Counted from the stretch's first letter, positions 35,528 to 47,655 are shown. The stretch is DNA of 64,000 nt from Limnoperna fortunei (GCA_944474755.1 OX104111.1:113466545-113530544); one strand, 5' to 3'. Notes: a model not told the origin generated them from the letters alone. Translations and numbers: made by a program.

Positions 35528-35656
35528 GGGTTATTGCATGAATATTCGGAAATATTGACCCACGCAAGATGTTATATCGCACCTGCTTGCTAAGCTTGCT
35601 AGTGCAATATATCATCTTGCGAGGGACAATATTTCCCAATACTCATGCAATAACCC
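35528..35656. mobile_element. Palindromic MITE in module A (copy 2b)
   Basis: It begins GGGTTATTGCATGAATATT and ends ATACTCATGCAATAACCC; the inner part holds GCAAGATG and CATCTTGCGAGGGACAAT. It is the most complete of the four copies. Confidence 0.85.
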
Positions 35657-35868
35657 TTTCATTATATATATAGAGTGCTTTTAAATGATCATTCGTTAAC
35701 TTTGCTATTTTGTAATATTTTACTGGTCCCATGGTCAATATTTTGTTTACAGTCGATTTCGTCTTTTGTTGGTCCATGAATACTTTCACTTTACTTTCTT
35801 CGACAATCGAATTCACTTTCATTTGTTCAGCGGTTGTGTTAACTCGTCCGTCGATAGCAGATCATGTT

Positions 35869-38800
35869 TTGTCTGATATATCTAGTTTATACTATTGTGC
35901 AATAGAATGGATGAGAACCTAAGTAAACAATTTGGAAAAGAGATTATTTCGATGTAGATCAATACTACTAGTTCTGTACTAAACACACTTATCTCAGGTC
36001 ATTTACTGAAATATTGTGTAGAACTGTACAATATGCTTGTTAATGTACAAATGAAATCAATCAATGCGTGACGGTTTTTAAATAAAATAGAAAGTAGAAG
36101 AATATAATAATATGAAGAAAAGCGAAACAAAACAAGATTTATTTCGAAATACGGTATCATTAACACCATAACATGTACAGTCAAACTTTGTTGTCGCGAA
36201 CTCAGTTGACTCTATACTTCGGTTATATCGTTACAATGTTTCAGTTCTGGCATTGTTTCCATCTCTGCAAAGGAATTCTGCTTCTGATGTGTTTAAAAGT
36301 TATAACATAAAAACTATCGGATGCACATTTTACTAAGGGTATTTGTTTTGATTAATTTTACGACATGGGATAAAACATTATTTGTACTTGCGCTTTGGTA
36401 ATTCCAAACTCTACGTGAACGTCGTTAAGTAGACTGGTTTCCCGTTTCAGCTTACTTTATTTTAAATATAGTCCACTAATGCATTAATTAATTTATGACA
36501 CTCTGTTTTTCTCCTTCCATTGTTTTTTTTACGTGAAAGATTACACTTAAGCCTTTCTTGTCTTGAAAGTATTACATTTTACAAAGCCGCAAAATGTAAT
36601 CTTTAAATGTGTAAACACTGTTTTAAGGTTACTAAGAATGAGTTCTTTGAATAATTACAATGTACAGCATGTAAGAACTTCTTACTCTATACTCCATAGC
36701 TAGAAAAATGTATTGACTTAATAGAATATTGATTTATATACATATGTTTCTTCTGAGTGTTGCATTACGCTGCAGAAGTCATGGTATCTCTGTAATGATA
36801 CTTTAACAGGAGGCAATTAGTTTTTCTACGAATATCTTGCATTTCGAAAATTTCAATTGTGTTTGATAGCTTTTATTTGCATACAGTAACCTTCAATATG
36901 AAACCAATGTTCCTATCTTACTGACTAAATACTTATCATCCTTTACAATCAACAGACAAACGTACTATGTTACAAGGACCATTTACAGTAGGTGTGTGAT
37001 GAAATAGTTGACATAGAAACACACGGCACGAGCATTGCAATTCTTGGAAAATTCGTTGTACTAGGAAATATAACATATTTATTTGTTTGATTCGGTAATT
37101 TATTTAGCAATTTTGTTAATATGAATAAATAACGTCAAGGTCAAGACCACGAGACATATATGCTAGACCTCAACTAAATATGCAATAGCGGTTAACAACT
37201 GGGTTATTAAGTGTCCTTGTTTGACAAGGAGGTTTTGTTATTCAAGTCATTTTGTCTTAAGTTGTAGTCTAATTTATCATCTTTCATTTGTTTTACCAGG
37301 GGGGAGGGTTGCGCTGCTGATGCGTACAACCGATTGTGCCACTTTTGTCCAATCGTACCAGTTAAAGTTTGTCCCTGCTATTTTCATCTTGTTTATTTTA
37401 CTAGAAAATTTTACAAGATAGTGTATTGAATCTAGTTAACATTGATGAAATCTGCATAGTTGTAATTGAACATGAAAGTTAAATGTACGACGTCTTGTAA
37501 CAAATTGTACTTTCACGATAAGTTACAAAGGAAGAATAATGTTATATAATCATCAATCTTTAGTTGCATTTACTACTCTAATATTCGTTTCATAAGAAAG
37601 TAATAGTATCCCGAGGAAGCCCCACAATGCAGAAAGAAAACCAAAAATCCTTATTAAATTAATGTTGAGTCAAGCACTCCTTGCCGAAGGATAGGCTCTG
37701 ATTGAGAACAGTAGTGTCGACAACAATTGTTTTATTTATTTAGAGTTATGTGAAAAGGATTCATTGCCTCCTAGTTTTCTAGGAAGATAAAACACATTCT
37801 GAATTGTTTTTTATTGGTTAACCTTTTGATGTTTATTATTAGCAATTTTTGGTTTTTAATGGAGGTGTACCCGGAGAAAACAACGTCATTAATAATACTT
37901 AAATTATATCATCTGTGTTGCTAATAGAGTGATTAACGAAATGTTTTCTTTTTTAAATTAAAGCAACTAGAAGAAAAGAATAATTTCAAAATAGTTATTT
38001 ATCAGGACAACCTTATGAATACTGTGGATAGTTTCCAACTAGCGACTGTGATACGATTAACCGTATACAGATAATAAGGACTGTATTGTTCTTAAGTGAA
38101 GTTTTTATACTTTGATTTGTATATATATTCGATGCCGAAAAAAATTTGTGGAGCGGATTAAATGAATTTCTATACTCAAATTCACTGAGGTTCCTTTGAT
38201 GGATGTAGAAGGTATGTATGTTTATAAGTTGTATTTGCATGGATTTTTTAAAAATCTAATTAAAAAGTGACATCTGAAAAAGCTACATTGATGGAAATGT
38301 TTATCATGGCTTCACGTCATGTCTTCACGACATGTCAACACGTCATTTCAATAATGTGATTACGGCTGGCGTACAGAATTTTAGCATGCAATTTCTGTCA
38401 ATACAACTCATGTTATATCATTGCTGGAATGCGCATGTTATATTACCGGTCATCTGCGATGTTGCCTGGATTTAAACTGATTATATTGACTTGAATTAAA
38501 CATGCTTTTAAATAAGAAAAATAGCCACAAAATATAAAAACGACCGAAAAGCAATAATCAAAAGACAATGTACAATTACAAAGTCCGATGTATTTTAAAA
38601 AACTGTTAAATAATTAATTCATTAAAAAAATTGAATCTGAAATAATCGTACACATTACTTCTAAGACAAACCAGCTTAAAGGTTAGAAATCGAGAAGCGA
38701 AAACATATAAGATATGAGTAATACCAGGAAAAGTTGTATAGAAAAGTTTGTTTTATGAGGTTTGTAGGTTTAGCAAATAATCAATTTCTAAATCAAACGA

Positions 38801-39149
38801 TATATGAATAAATACTGAATGAAACCTTTTGTAAACCATAGCTTATAATTTCACAAATTTTGTCATACAAACTCATCCTAAAGAAAAAAAAAATCCGGTG
38901 AGCCGGCATTTGTCGGAGCAATGAATGTTCGATGAAGTCCTATAAGGGCTAACAAGGCTAAAATAAATTTGTTTGTGAATTTCTGTATGAATGTTTAAAC
39001 GGTATTAGCAATTACACGTGAAAGAAATGAAACTACAAAAATTGAGAAATATGACAAATTGTACACCAATAATAAATAATGAACGATATTCGACACCAAC
39101 GCATAGCGACACATCATTTAATGCTTCTCAATATTATTGATAATATATA
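35869..39149 (+). repeat. Module B, copy 3 (left part)
   Basis: It is contiguous with module A here, so it shows the uninterrupted A/B junction. Relative to copy 1 it lacks about 0.5 kb between positions near 37110 and 37130, and other short pieces. It is interrupted at 39149 by the CAGT-ended element and resumes at 43022. Confidence 0.8.
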
Positions 39150-39177
39150 CAGTACTTGCACCCGTAAACGCAACACT

Positions 39178-39240
39178 TTGACTGATTGATAACTGATTGC
39201 TGACGGATTTTGGAACGCTGACGGATCGCTGACTGATTGA
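39178..39240 (+). repeat. 63-bp subterminal direct repeat, left copy
   Basis: It starts TGACTGATTGATAACTGATT and runs to CGCTGACTGATTGAT. It differs at one base from 42928-42990. Both copies touch the AACACTTT terminal motif. Confidence 0.85.
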
Positions 39241-40052
39241 TGATGACGACATCCGTCAAAAATTATGAATCCGTCATTACCTTGGTAACCGTCAGCGATC
39301 AGTGCGATCAGTCCAATCAGTGCGATCCAGAATCCGTCATTTAATTATATGCATAAATCGGTTAGTTTATTGACGAATTCGTATAAATTAATAATTTAAA
39401 GATAAAACGGATTCTGCGGCGTCATTTGTATATAATATATGCATTTATTATACCTTTTTTATAATAAAATAAAAACATGCGTTTAAAAGAATTGTTAATA
39501 CAATGTCTCGTTCTAAATGAATAAATAAACATATTTAAAGAAAATTTTTTTTCTTTATATTATATAATTAAGCACATTTTTTTAAAGCAGGACATATCAG
39601 GGAACCGAGTCCTGTAAACCTATTTAAGGCACATCAGTAACGAAGAGGTAAATGTTTTTTTTCGTAATCCATTATTATTGATTCTCTTTTTTTTATTCCC
39701 GCTACTCGTGATTTTTTGCGACCTGTTACATGTATATTTTTTATCATTTATTAAGCCGATCCGACTCCCCCAATTAGTAACAGATTTATTTCACATTTAG
39801 GAAAGAACGTGGCCTCTTTTTGACATCATTATTAGTTATTAAATGTATGCCTGCGTGTTTTTATTTTGTCTACAACATTTTAAATACAATTATAAAACTG
39901 TTGTTCAACTGTTAAACAATCATTGTCAATTAAAACGCATTGTTTACTAAACAAAAGTTGTATTGTAAAATATACAGCAATTCTTGTCGCAGGTTTTATT
40001 GGACAGGCAATAAAATTTGTTTAGAAAAGTATACATACAAGTACGCTGGATT
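39241..40052. other. Left interior of the CAGT-ended element
   Basis: Subterminal words (ATCCGTC, GCGATCAGTC) continue to about 39345, then AT-rich sequence follows with no gene or known repeat seen. Confidence 0.4.
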
Positions 40053-40250
40053 GTTCCTTCTGTTTCATGGCGTCCATTTTTTATTGGGGGTGGGGTGGGA
40101 GAAAGCCGGAGTACAGGTAAAAAACCGACAGTCTTTTGTCAATTAAAGTGGAGTCGGGGGCACCCTATCTGCAGTCGTTCGAAAATCGGCAACCTGTTGA
40201 CAGGCATGTGACAACTAGTAGATGACTAACCAATCAGCCACCTAGACCCC
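40053..40250 (-). mobile_element. Diverged tRNA-derived SINE
   Basis: Plus-strand text runs CATGGCGTCCATTTTTTATT, GAAAGCCGGAGTAC, GGGGCACCCTATCTGCAG and ends ATCAGCCACCTAGACCCC. Read on the minus strand this is the family head, body and start of the tail. The B box is damaged. Confidence 0.75.
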
Positions 40251-40555
40251 AATAACGCCGGGGAGAATTGTCTGCGAATACTGAGGTTAAGCGTAAAAAT
40301 GTGTTACAGATAGACACATGTTTCAGTACGAAATAGTAATTTTTTTAACAAAACGTTATAATTGTTTAGGTCTTAACATTGTCATTACAGTGTCATGATG
40401 TCGATGAAACAGAACCATGTCAAAACTTGCCTTTAAAAGAGTGTCATTCAATTTAAACAATAACTTATTGTATTGATTGATTGTTTGCTTTTCTTTCAGC
40501 GAGAGTATTTCAGCTCTATTCATAACGAGAATAAGTTAAATATAATTCAATTAGA

Positions 40556-40807
40556 TTTATTTGCTTGTTTAAATATTGTTTAATCCACTTTCAGCAATTT
40601 TTCAGCTATATCATGGCGTCCAGTTTTTATTTGAGAAGGAAATCGGAGTACCTGGATAAAACACCTGTCCTCCAGTAGGAAAACTGGCTCCCTTTCAATT
40701 AAGTCGAGTGCACCCTGCCTGCAGTGAGATTCGAACACGAAACCTCCGTGTTGACAGACCACGTGATCAATAGTTGATGAACTAACATCACCACTCGGCT
40801 CCTTCAA
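40556..40807 (-). mobile_element. tRNA-derived SINE
   Basis: It contains CAGCAATTTTTCAGCTATAT, CATGGCGTCCAGTTTTTATT and GCCTGCAGTGAGATTCGAAC in plus orientation, so the element reads on the minus strand. TCAATTAGA at 40547-40555 and 40808-40816 is a probable 9-bp target duplication. The head is cut after CCACTCGG. Confidence 0.8.
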
Positions 40808-41240
40808 TCAATTAGAGAAAGATGGACAAAAGGGCAATTTTGAAAAATATGGGGCATGGGTTGGGGAGTAAGATTTACTTTTTTTTTCGTACAAGGAGCG
40901 TGACACTCTCTAAACATGTCACTATGGTTCGCGGCAATTTTAATATGACCTGAACCACCCCCACCCCCCCCAAAAAAAAATATAAATAACGGGAGAACAT
41001 CCCATGTCTGGCAGCTTAGGACGCGCTAGGCAGCTCTGTAAAACCTATCAACCAATTTCAAGTATTTCCTAATTTAAAGGAAACCGTTTATACTTATATA
41101 TCATTAATTGTGGAATGACTTTAAAAGAAATCGTAAAATAAACAATTGCGACGGCTAAAATGCGAAAGCAAAATTGATTTTCGTATCACGCTTACATGTT
41201 CGCATTTTTAACTCATAAGCTTCGATATACAAACGCTGTT
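40808..41240. other. Non-coding spacer with simple patches
   Basis: C-rich and A-rich patches near 40955-40985. No gene or repeat relation is recognised. Confidence 0.4.
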
Positions 41241-41866
41241 AGTAGTTTAATCTTTATTTGAGATTTAATTCTGTGTAAATTCATGTGACACAATGAGATA
41301 GTGAATAAAATATATAAATAGATGTTTCCGCTTTTGTCGTAAATCGTATTCAGTATTATACACCGGAATTCTTAGGAATTGTGGCACAGTAGTTTATTCT
41401 TTATTTGTTTGTTTGTTTGAATGGTGTTTTTATCGTGGTAGGAAGCCGGAGTACCCGAAGAAAACCCACGACCTGCGGTAGGAAAACCCTTGTCAATTAA
41501 GATTGGAGTCGAATACACCCTGCCTGCAGTGAGAATCGAACCCACAATCTCTGTGTTGACAGACCACGTGATCAATAGTAGACGAACTACCTTGATCACT
41601 CGGCCAACGAGGCCCCTTATTCTTTATTTGAGATTTAATTCTCTGTAAATTCATGTGACACAGTGAGATATTTCCGCTTTTGTCGTGAATCTTATTCAGT
41701 ATTATACAGCGGAATTTTTAGGAACTGTGGCACATAAGTTTATTCTTTATTTAATTTGTGTAAATTCATGTGACACTATGAGGTAGTTAATAAAATATAT
41801 AAATAGATGTTTTCGCTTTTGTCGTAAATCTTATTCTTATACACCGGAATTCATAGGAACTGTGGC
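41241..41866 (+). repeat. Tandem repeat of about 130-150 bp, three units, split by a SINE
   Basis: Units start around 41250, 41625 and 41745. Each has GTAAATTCATGTGACAC, CGCTTTTGTCGT and a block around GGAATTCTTAGGAA ending in GTGGCA. The first unit boundary is interrupted by the SINE at 41408-41616. Confidence 0.8.
41408..41616 (-). mobile_element. tRNA-derived SINE with a 14-bp target duplication
   Basis: TTATTCTTTATTTG occurs at 41394-41407 and 41617-41630. Between them the minus strand reads a head GGGGCCTCGTTGGCCGAGTG, B box GGTTCGATTCTC, body and CAAACAAACAAA tail. Part of the central body is deleted after GAATGGTGTTTTTAT. Confidence 0.9.
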
Positions 41867-41927
41867 AAAGAAAAAAACTGATCAAACCACGACCAATGAT
41901 CTTTTTAAGCGTTTACAATAAAAAAAC

Positions 41928-42168
41928 CACGACATCGGAGGTTAAGGTAGCAGTAACCTATTATTGATTACCAAGTTGTATGTTTGATCCTAACAGCGAG
42001 ATGGTGTGCTCGACACATCCCTATAAATTTGCAAAGAGCATCAGTTTTCCTGTCGAAACTTTGCTGTTTCGTTGGGTACTCCAGCTCTTCCCAATAAACA
42101 CTCGACGTCATATTATATAAACTAATATAATTTTTTAAAAATAGTGTTAAACAAACTTCAAACATACA
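41928..42168 (+). mobile_element. Old, diverged tRNA-derived SINE
   Basis: It retains GAGGTTAAGGTAG from the head, GTTTGATCCTAACAG in the B-box region, TGTGCTCGACAC, GTTGGGTACTCCAGCTCTTC, CAATAAACACTCGACGTCAT and an AAACAAACTTCAAACATAC end. The order matches the family; identity is low. Confidence 0.6.
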
Positions 42169-42780
42169 TATAATGCTAACGCGAAAAGGCGAAGTGGAAA
42201 AATGTTACGATTTCGCGTTCACGTTTTTCGTGTTTCTCGCTTTTTCGCTGTAAAACTTTTCGAAGACAAATACGAGATGTACGCCTTTGCATGCGAGGTC
42301 AAATATTTTGTGAATTTATTGTGTGTGTGGTTTTTTTTAATTTCTTTCTTTAATTATTTTTTAATAAAATGACAATATGTGATGTTTATATGCCGTCAAA
42401 GATGCATTAGTGATAGATTTTTTTCGTGGGGGGGGGATTTCCATTTATCATTTATAACTTTAGACTAGACGTTTTCCGCTTTCAAAATACGGACGTGCGC
42501 CTTGAAACGCTAGATGCTTTTTTAAAGTCATTGTGTGTGTGCGTTTTTAAATTTACTTTGTTTTAATTATTTTGTTAACCTATGTAATGTTTATATTTCG
42601 TCACAGATGCATTGGTAATAGATTGGGGGAATTTCCATTTTTTTTTAATTAATAACTTTAGACCAGTTTTAGCCTTAATATTAGATAAAACGATCCATCA
42701 ATGAGGACATAACAGTTGACATTTTTTATACTTCTAATATTTTCGAGTGAAACGAATTTTCACATTTCGAAATATTAATT
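42169..42780. other. Right interior of the CAGT-ended element
   Basis: An inner direct duplication of about 130 bp is visible: CATTGTGTGTGTGCG with AATTTCTTT-like text, ATGTGATGTTTATAT and CAGATGCATTGGTAATAGAT around 42310-42430 and 42530-42650. No gene is seen. Confidence 0.5.
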
Positions 42781-42927
42781 TTACTAACCGGAAGTTGAAT
42801 GGACGGATTGGAGCGATCAGTCCAAATCAATCCGTCAGATCAGTCAAATCTTTCCAAATCCGTCAATTGACGGATGGACGGATTGGGAACGATCTGACGG
42901 ATTGGGACCGGAACGATTTGACTGATC

Positions 42928-42990
42928 TGACTGATTGATAACTGATTGGTGACGGATTTTGGAACGCTGACGGATCGCTGACTGATTGAT
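42928..42990 (+). repeat. 63-bp subterminal direct repeat, right copy
   Basis: Partner of 39178-39240, in the same orientation although the outermost ends are inverted. Preceded by a 140-bp zone rich in ACGGATTGG and GATCAGTC words (42790-42920). Confidence 0.85.
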
Positions 42991-43021
42991 AAAAGTGTTG
43001 CGTCTTCAATCTCAAGTACTG

Positions 43022-43345
43022 TATTCGTCTGTTGTTGTCACTAATTGACCTAGTTTGATTTTTGGCAAATGTATGGTGAAATAGAAACATACATTATCAT
43101 AAGTTTATAAAAAATAGTCGGGAAGTAGAATATACATATTATCTTAGTTTTATACTTAACACTATTATTAAAGATGTGGGATTTTGGGGTAAAACCCTGA
43201 CCGTAGACAGGTACCATCTCTCTTTTTCACACGAAACACTTCGAGTAATTTTGGCCTGTCAGTTAAATGTCTTATCCATGACATTTTACATGACTACATT
43301 TTTTATACTTTAATCCGATGACTTGAACCGCTTTGAATCTTGATA
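43022..43345 (+). repeat. Module B copy 3 tail and array entry
   Basis: Module B resumes (TAGAATATACATATTATCTT, compare 59165-59190) and passes into the array entry with GTAGACAGGTACCATCTCTC. Confidence 0.7.
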
Positions 43346-46300
43346 CCTTCTTTTTTGTATGCGTATACCAGCACATATATTATTCGTGTATACCCGCTTT
43401 GTACCGTTATTTTATATCTGATTTGTATCGTCGTCTTATGCTTGCTTTTTGTCGTGTTTAAATGCCTTATATCGCACGTGTATATCCGATTTCACTCAGA
43501 TCTATTCCGTATACAGGCTTTATATCCTTGTATACTTTTTTATATTATTCGCGTTTTCCCGCTTTATATCGTCAGGTTCTACACTATTTATATCGTTCGT
43601 GTATATTTATTCGATATTGTACCTTCATACCCACTTCATATCATTCGTAACAATCCGATAAAATAGTTCTTCTCTACACGCTTTGTATCGTTCGTATATA
43701 TCCGCGTATATCGATCTTGTATACCTGCTTGATATCATTCACGTATTCCCATTGTATATTGTTACTGTATACCCGCGTTAAATCGATCTTGTATATCTGA
43801 CACATAACTTCGTTATATCGTTTGTATTTTCCCGATTGATATCGTTTGCCAATACCTGCTTAATATCGTTCGGATATACCTCAGATATATCGTTCTTGTT
43901 TAAGTGTTGTATTTAATTTTTGTATGACCGCTTGATATCATTCATATATTCCGGCGCGGCGTTATATATTTCTAGAACACCCGCTTTATGTAGTTCGTGT
44001 ATACCCATTTGATAAGGTTTTTGTGTGCCCGCTTTTATCGTTCGTGTATACTACTGTGATATCTTTCTTATATCCCCGCTTTCTTACTTATTGTTCCTTT
44101 ATAACCGCTTTATACTGTTCAAGTATATAGCGGGTACAGGCTACTTGTATACCCTCTTTTATACCCGCTTTATATTTTTCGCTTATGTCCCATTTATGTT
44201 GCATTTTGTGTATTAGCTTTATATCGTACGGGTCTACACGTTTTACTCTGTTTGTATCTACACTTTGTATTTCGTTCGTTTGAAATCGTAAGTTTATACC
44301 CACTTAATATCACTCTTCTAAACCCGCTGTAAATTGTTCGTGTATACCATTTTGACATCGTTCGTTACAATTCGCTTTAACATTTTTAAATACCCACGCT
44401 ATATAGTTCGTGTCTCCTGCTCAGATATTTCTGCTGTATATCGATTTGTTTATCCGCTTCATATCGTTCACGTACCCCGTTGTATCTAGTTCATGTATAT
44501 ACCCGCTTTCTATCATTCCGATTGATGTCATTTGCGTTTACCGGCTTAATATTTTTCGGGGCTACCTACTTTATAGCGTTCGTTTTCCACCGCTCTGTTT
44601 ATGTATTGTATAACCTCTTAATATCGTTTGTATATATCAGTTCTATACAATTGGTGTATAGCCGAGTTTTGAGTTTTGAGTGTTTGTGTATATCCGATTG
44701 TTATCGTTGTACTATGCCCGCTCTCTTGTGGTCCTGTCTAAACGCCCTATACCGTACGTGTATGTCCTATTTATACAGCTCATGTACACCCGCTTGATCT
44801 CGTTCTTCTTTCCCGTTTTCTTACTTTCTTTCATATCCGTTTACTTACATTCTTGCCTACACACGTAATGTCGCGTGTATACTAGCTTAATTTCTTTTGC
44901 ATACCAGCTTTAGTCGTTCGTGTTTACCCGCTTTATATAAATCGGGTATACTAGCTTTATATCGCTTGTGTATACTCATTTGATATCGTTGTAACAATTC
45001 TCTTAAATAGTTTGTTTACATCAACTCTCAATATTTATTGTCCTCGTGCTTTGTATCGTTTGTTTGAATAGTATTTATACCGTTTTTACCCGTTTTATTG
45101 ATGTGTACCCTCTTTATATCGGTCTCATATAAATGCTGTATATCGATTTTGTATACATTCTTGATATCGTTCACGTATACTCGATGTCTATCGTTCGTGT
45201 ATAACCACTTTATATCGTTTTTGTATACCCGCTTATATCGACCCTTTAAACCCTCTTTACATTGTTTACGTATACCCGCTTTATATCGCTCGTATTTTTC
45301 CGATTTATATCGTTCATACATATCATCGTTATATCGTTCTATCATGCCCGCATAAGATCGTTCTTGTATACCCGCTTTATAAGGTGCTTTTACGCCCTCC
45401 TTTTATCGTACTTGGATACTTGGTTGATATCATTCTATTCCCGCTTTATTTTCGTTTAAACCCGTTTTCCTACGTTCATGCTTACAATCGTTATTTAGTA
45501 AGTGCATCGCCGCTTTATATACTTATGTATACCCGCTTGATATAGTTTCATCATACCCGCTTCACTTTGTTCAGTATAATGTTTTATATCCTACTTGTAG
45601 ACCTGATTGATATTTTTCTTGTATAAATTGCTCTGGTATTCCTCTTTATATTGTATTTCAACGCTGGATTTATATTGTGTTTGAATGTCAGCATTATTTT
45701 GCTCGTGTCTACACGTTTTTTATAGTTCGTGTCTACACTGGTTATATCGCTGGAGTACATCTACTTTATATGGTTCATTCAAACACGCTTGATATCGTTG
45801 TTGTGCATCTGATTTATATCGAGTTTGTATACCCGTTCTGCTTTGTTCACGTATGCCCAGTTTATATCGTTTGTGTATACCCGCTTGATAACGTTCTTGT
45901 ATATCCGCTTTATATCAATTTTGTATAACCGCTTGACATAGTTTGTGTATTCCCGATTGATATTGTTCGTGTATACTTGCGTTATAGTAGTCGTGTCTAA
46001 CCGCTGCATAGATTTCTTGTATTACACATTATACCGTTCGTGCTTATTTGCTTGTCGTCGTTCGTGCATAATATATTTATATAGTTTGTCCTTTCCCTCT
46101 TGTTATTGTTCATTTTACCTTATATGCCCGATTTATATTGTTCTTGTATACCAGCTTTATGTCGTTCATGTATTCCTGCTTTAAATCGTTCCATTATGCC
46201 CATTTTAGATCGTTAGCGTCTGCACGCTTTTATCGGTGGTGTCTACACGTTTGCTATGGTTTTATATCCGCTTTATGTTGTAATGGTATACCCGCTTCAT

Positions 46301-46410
46301 ATTTTTTGTCTATATCCAGTTATATAAATCTTCTTATTCCGCCTTATATCTTTCGCTTGCTCAAGCTTTATATCGTTCAGGTATACCCCTTTTTATCGTT
46401 CATGTGTAAC
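43346..46410 (+). repeat. 24-bp minisatellite array 5 (longest unbroken)
   Basis: About 3 kb of degenerate units with no insertion. It is the best template for the ordered monomer series; the arrays at 32591, 49167 and 52300 each match part of it in the same order. ORFs at 43340-43666, 44480-44797, 45028-45345 and 45677-45928 are shadows. Confidence 0.9.
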
Positions 46411-47655
46411 TTCTTGATAAGGAAATTGTGAAACAATTATTTTCTATGATAAACATACAGATAGTTCGTAAACGTCTTTGCATCATTTTAATAAACAATT
46501 TTGGTAAAAATTGGGTAGTCAAGACTTATAAACTAACTCTCCTCTCCAATGCCTTGTTTCCGGAAACTCTTGAAGAATATGTGTTCAGTTATTATAACAA
46601 TGACAATAGAAGGTAAGCATCTTCAGAAACATGCCTTAGTTTTCATATATCGATTCAGCAAGTATTTTTCTCAAGCAAGTTGAAAAGTAATATGTCCACA
46701 GTTATTAATTCAAACATGTTTGTATAAATGAAGATTTGTTATCGTGACTTGACTTTTGACTATGGTTGTTTGATTCTTAAATTCATCATCGGTATTCTAT
46801 ATGTGAAATTGAACAAGGTGTCACAACCTTATCATTTTAAATAAATGTAGGGGCCTTGGTGGCCGAGTGGTAAAGTCTGTTAATCATCTTCTACTGAGGA
46901 CTTGGTCTGTTAACATTGAGGTTGTGTTGGAGTCCTGGTACTCTTACTTCCCTCCTCCCCATGACGCCATGTTATAGCTGAAAAGCTGCTCAAAATGTCA
47001 CATAAATCACCCTTCGAACAAATAAGAAATAAATATATAGTCTTTCTTTATGAATAACGTTTTAGGTTAACAAAGAAAAGATGTATATTCACGGAATTAA
47101 TGTAAATTTCAGAAGTTTGGCAAAATATATTTCTGCTAACCTTTTTTGAGCACTAAATATTTTATGACTAGACCAGTTCTTACAAAATGCTTAGAGAGTT
47201 ATAATCAGCCAACAAATATCGTAAATGATCATGTAGGAAATAATCTTTAATAATCTCCATGACAACTTCTAAATGCGTAAAAACACAAATAGTTGTATTT
47301 ATTTTTTACGATCAACACTTCATGTTTGTACTGTCAGAATAGAACATTAGATAGAGGTACTATTTGTTCTCAGACTAGTCATAATTTGTTGCACGGAAAA
47401 TAAATACTAGTCTTTACGATGTTCTCGAGGTATGTGATCTAAATAATAACATTGAACTAAATTAACTTTTTAACACAAAAATATCTCATGATAATTATGT
47501 GAAATTTTTAAAACAATACTAAAGGGACGTATTCAAGTACGTCTGACATTTATAAAAAAGGTCATGTTGCATCGTTAATTTTTGTAAGAAACAAACAAAA
47601 ACAAGACATTAAAATTTGTACTTAGATATAAACTTTTCGAATGACAGATTAACAC
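46411..47655 (+). repeat. Module C, copy 2
   Basis: It starts TTGATAAGGAAATTGTGAAACA and matches 22111-23340 through GATGTTCTCGAGGTATGTGA to ACTTAGATATAAAC. The next array follows at once. Confidence 0.8.
46850..47036 (+). mobile_element. SINE in module C copy 2
   Basis: Head GGGGCCTTGGTGGCCGAGTG with an intact A-box pattern, a deleted middle, and a CAAATAAGAAATAAATA end. It sits at the same position as 22511-22712. Confidence 0.8.

Larger units (their letters stand above)
33691..35868 (+). repeat. Module A, copy 2 (complete, enlarged)
   Basis: The 5' part (33691-34260) matches 54531-55085: AACTGAACATGAGATATCAT and CTTCACAATACAATTTTGCA. The rest matches 1-913. It is larger than the other copies because of two long pentanucleotide microsatellites, an additional palindromic MITE and about 240 bp (35010-35247) not seen elsewhere. 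Confidence 0.8.
39150..43021. mobile_element. CAGT-ended, TA-flanked element (Tc1/mariner type, non-autonomous)
   Basis: The ends are CAGTACTTG plus ACGCAACACTTT on the left and their reverse complement on the right, separated by a diverged 8-9 bp; TA flanks both sides. A TA duplication with CAGT ends fits the Tc1/mariner superfamily. Just inside each end lies a 63-bp repeat in direct, not inverted, orientation. Subterminal DNA is rich in ATCCGTC and GATCAGTC words. No transposase is seen. Four SINE copies and a three-unit tandem repeat fill the interior. Confidence 0.65.

Noticed and set aside
45028..45345. Minus-strand array ORFs rich in NDIKRVY and ERYKAGI, which look like charged repeat proteins
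   Set aside because: They are the reverse frames of the same 24-bp unit; the forward frames are open over the same bases.
43346..46410. CRISPR-like array
   Set aside because: The units are contiguous and degenerate with no unique spacers, there are no cas genes, and the window is eukaryotic.
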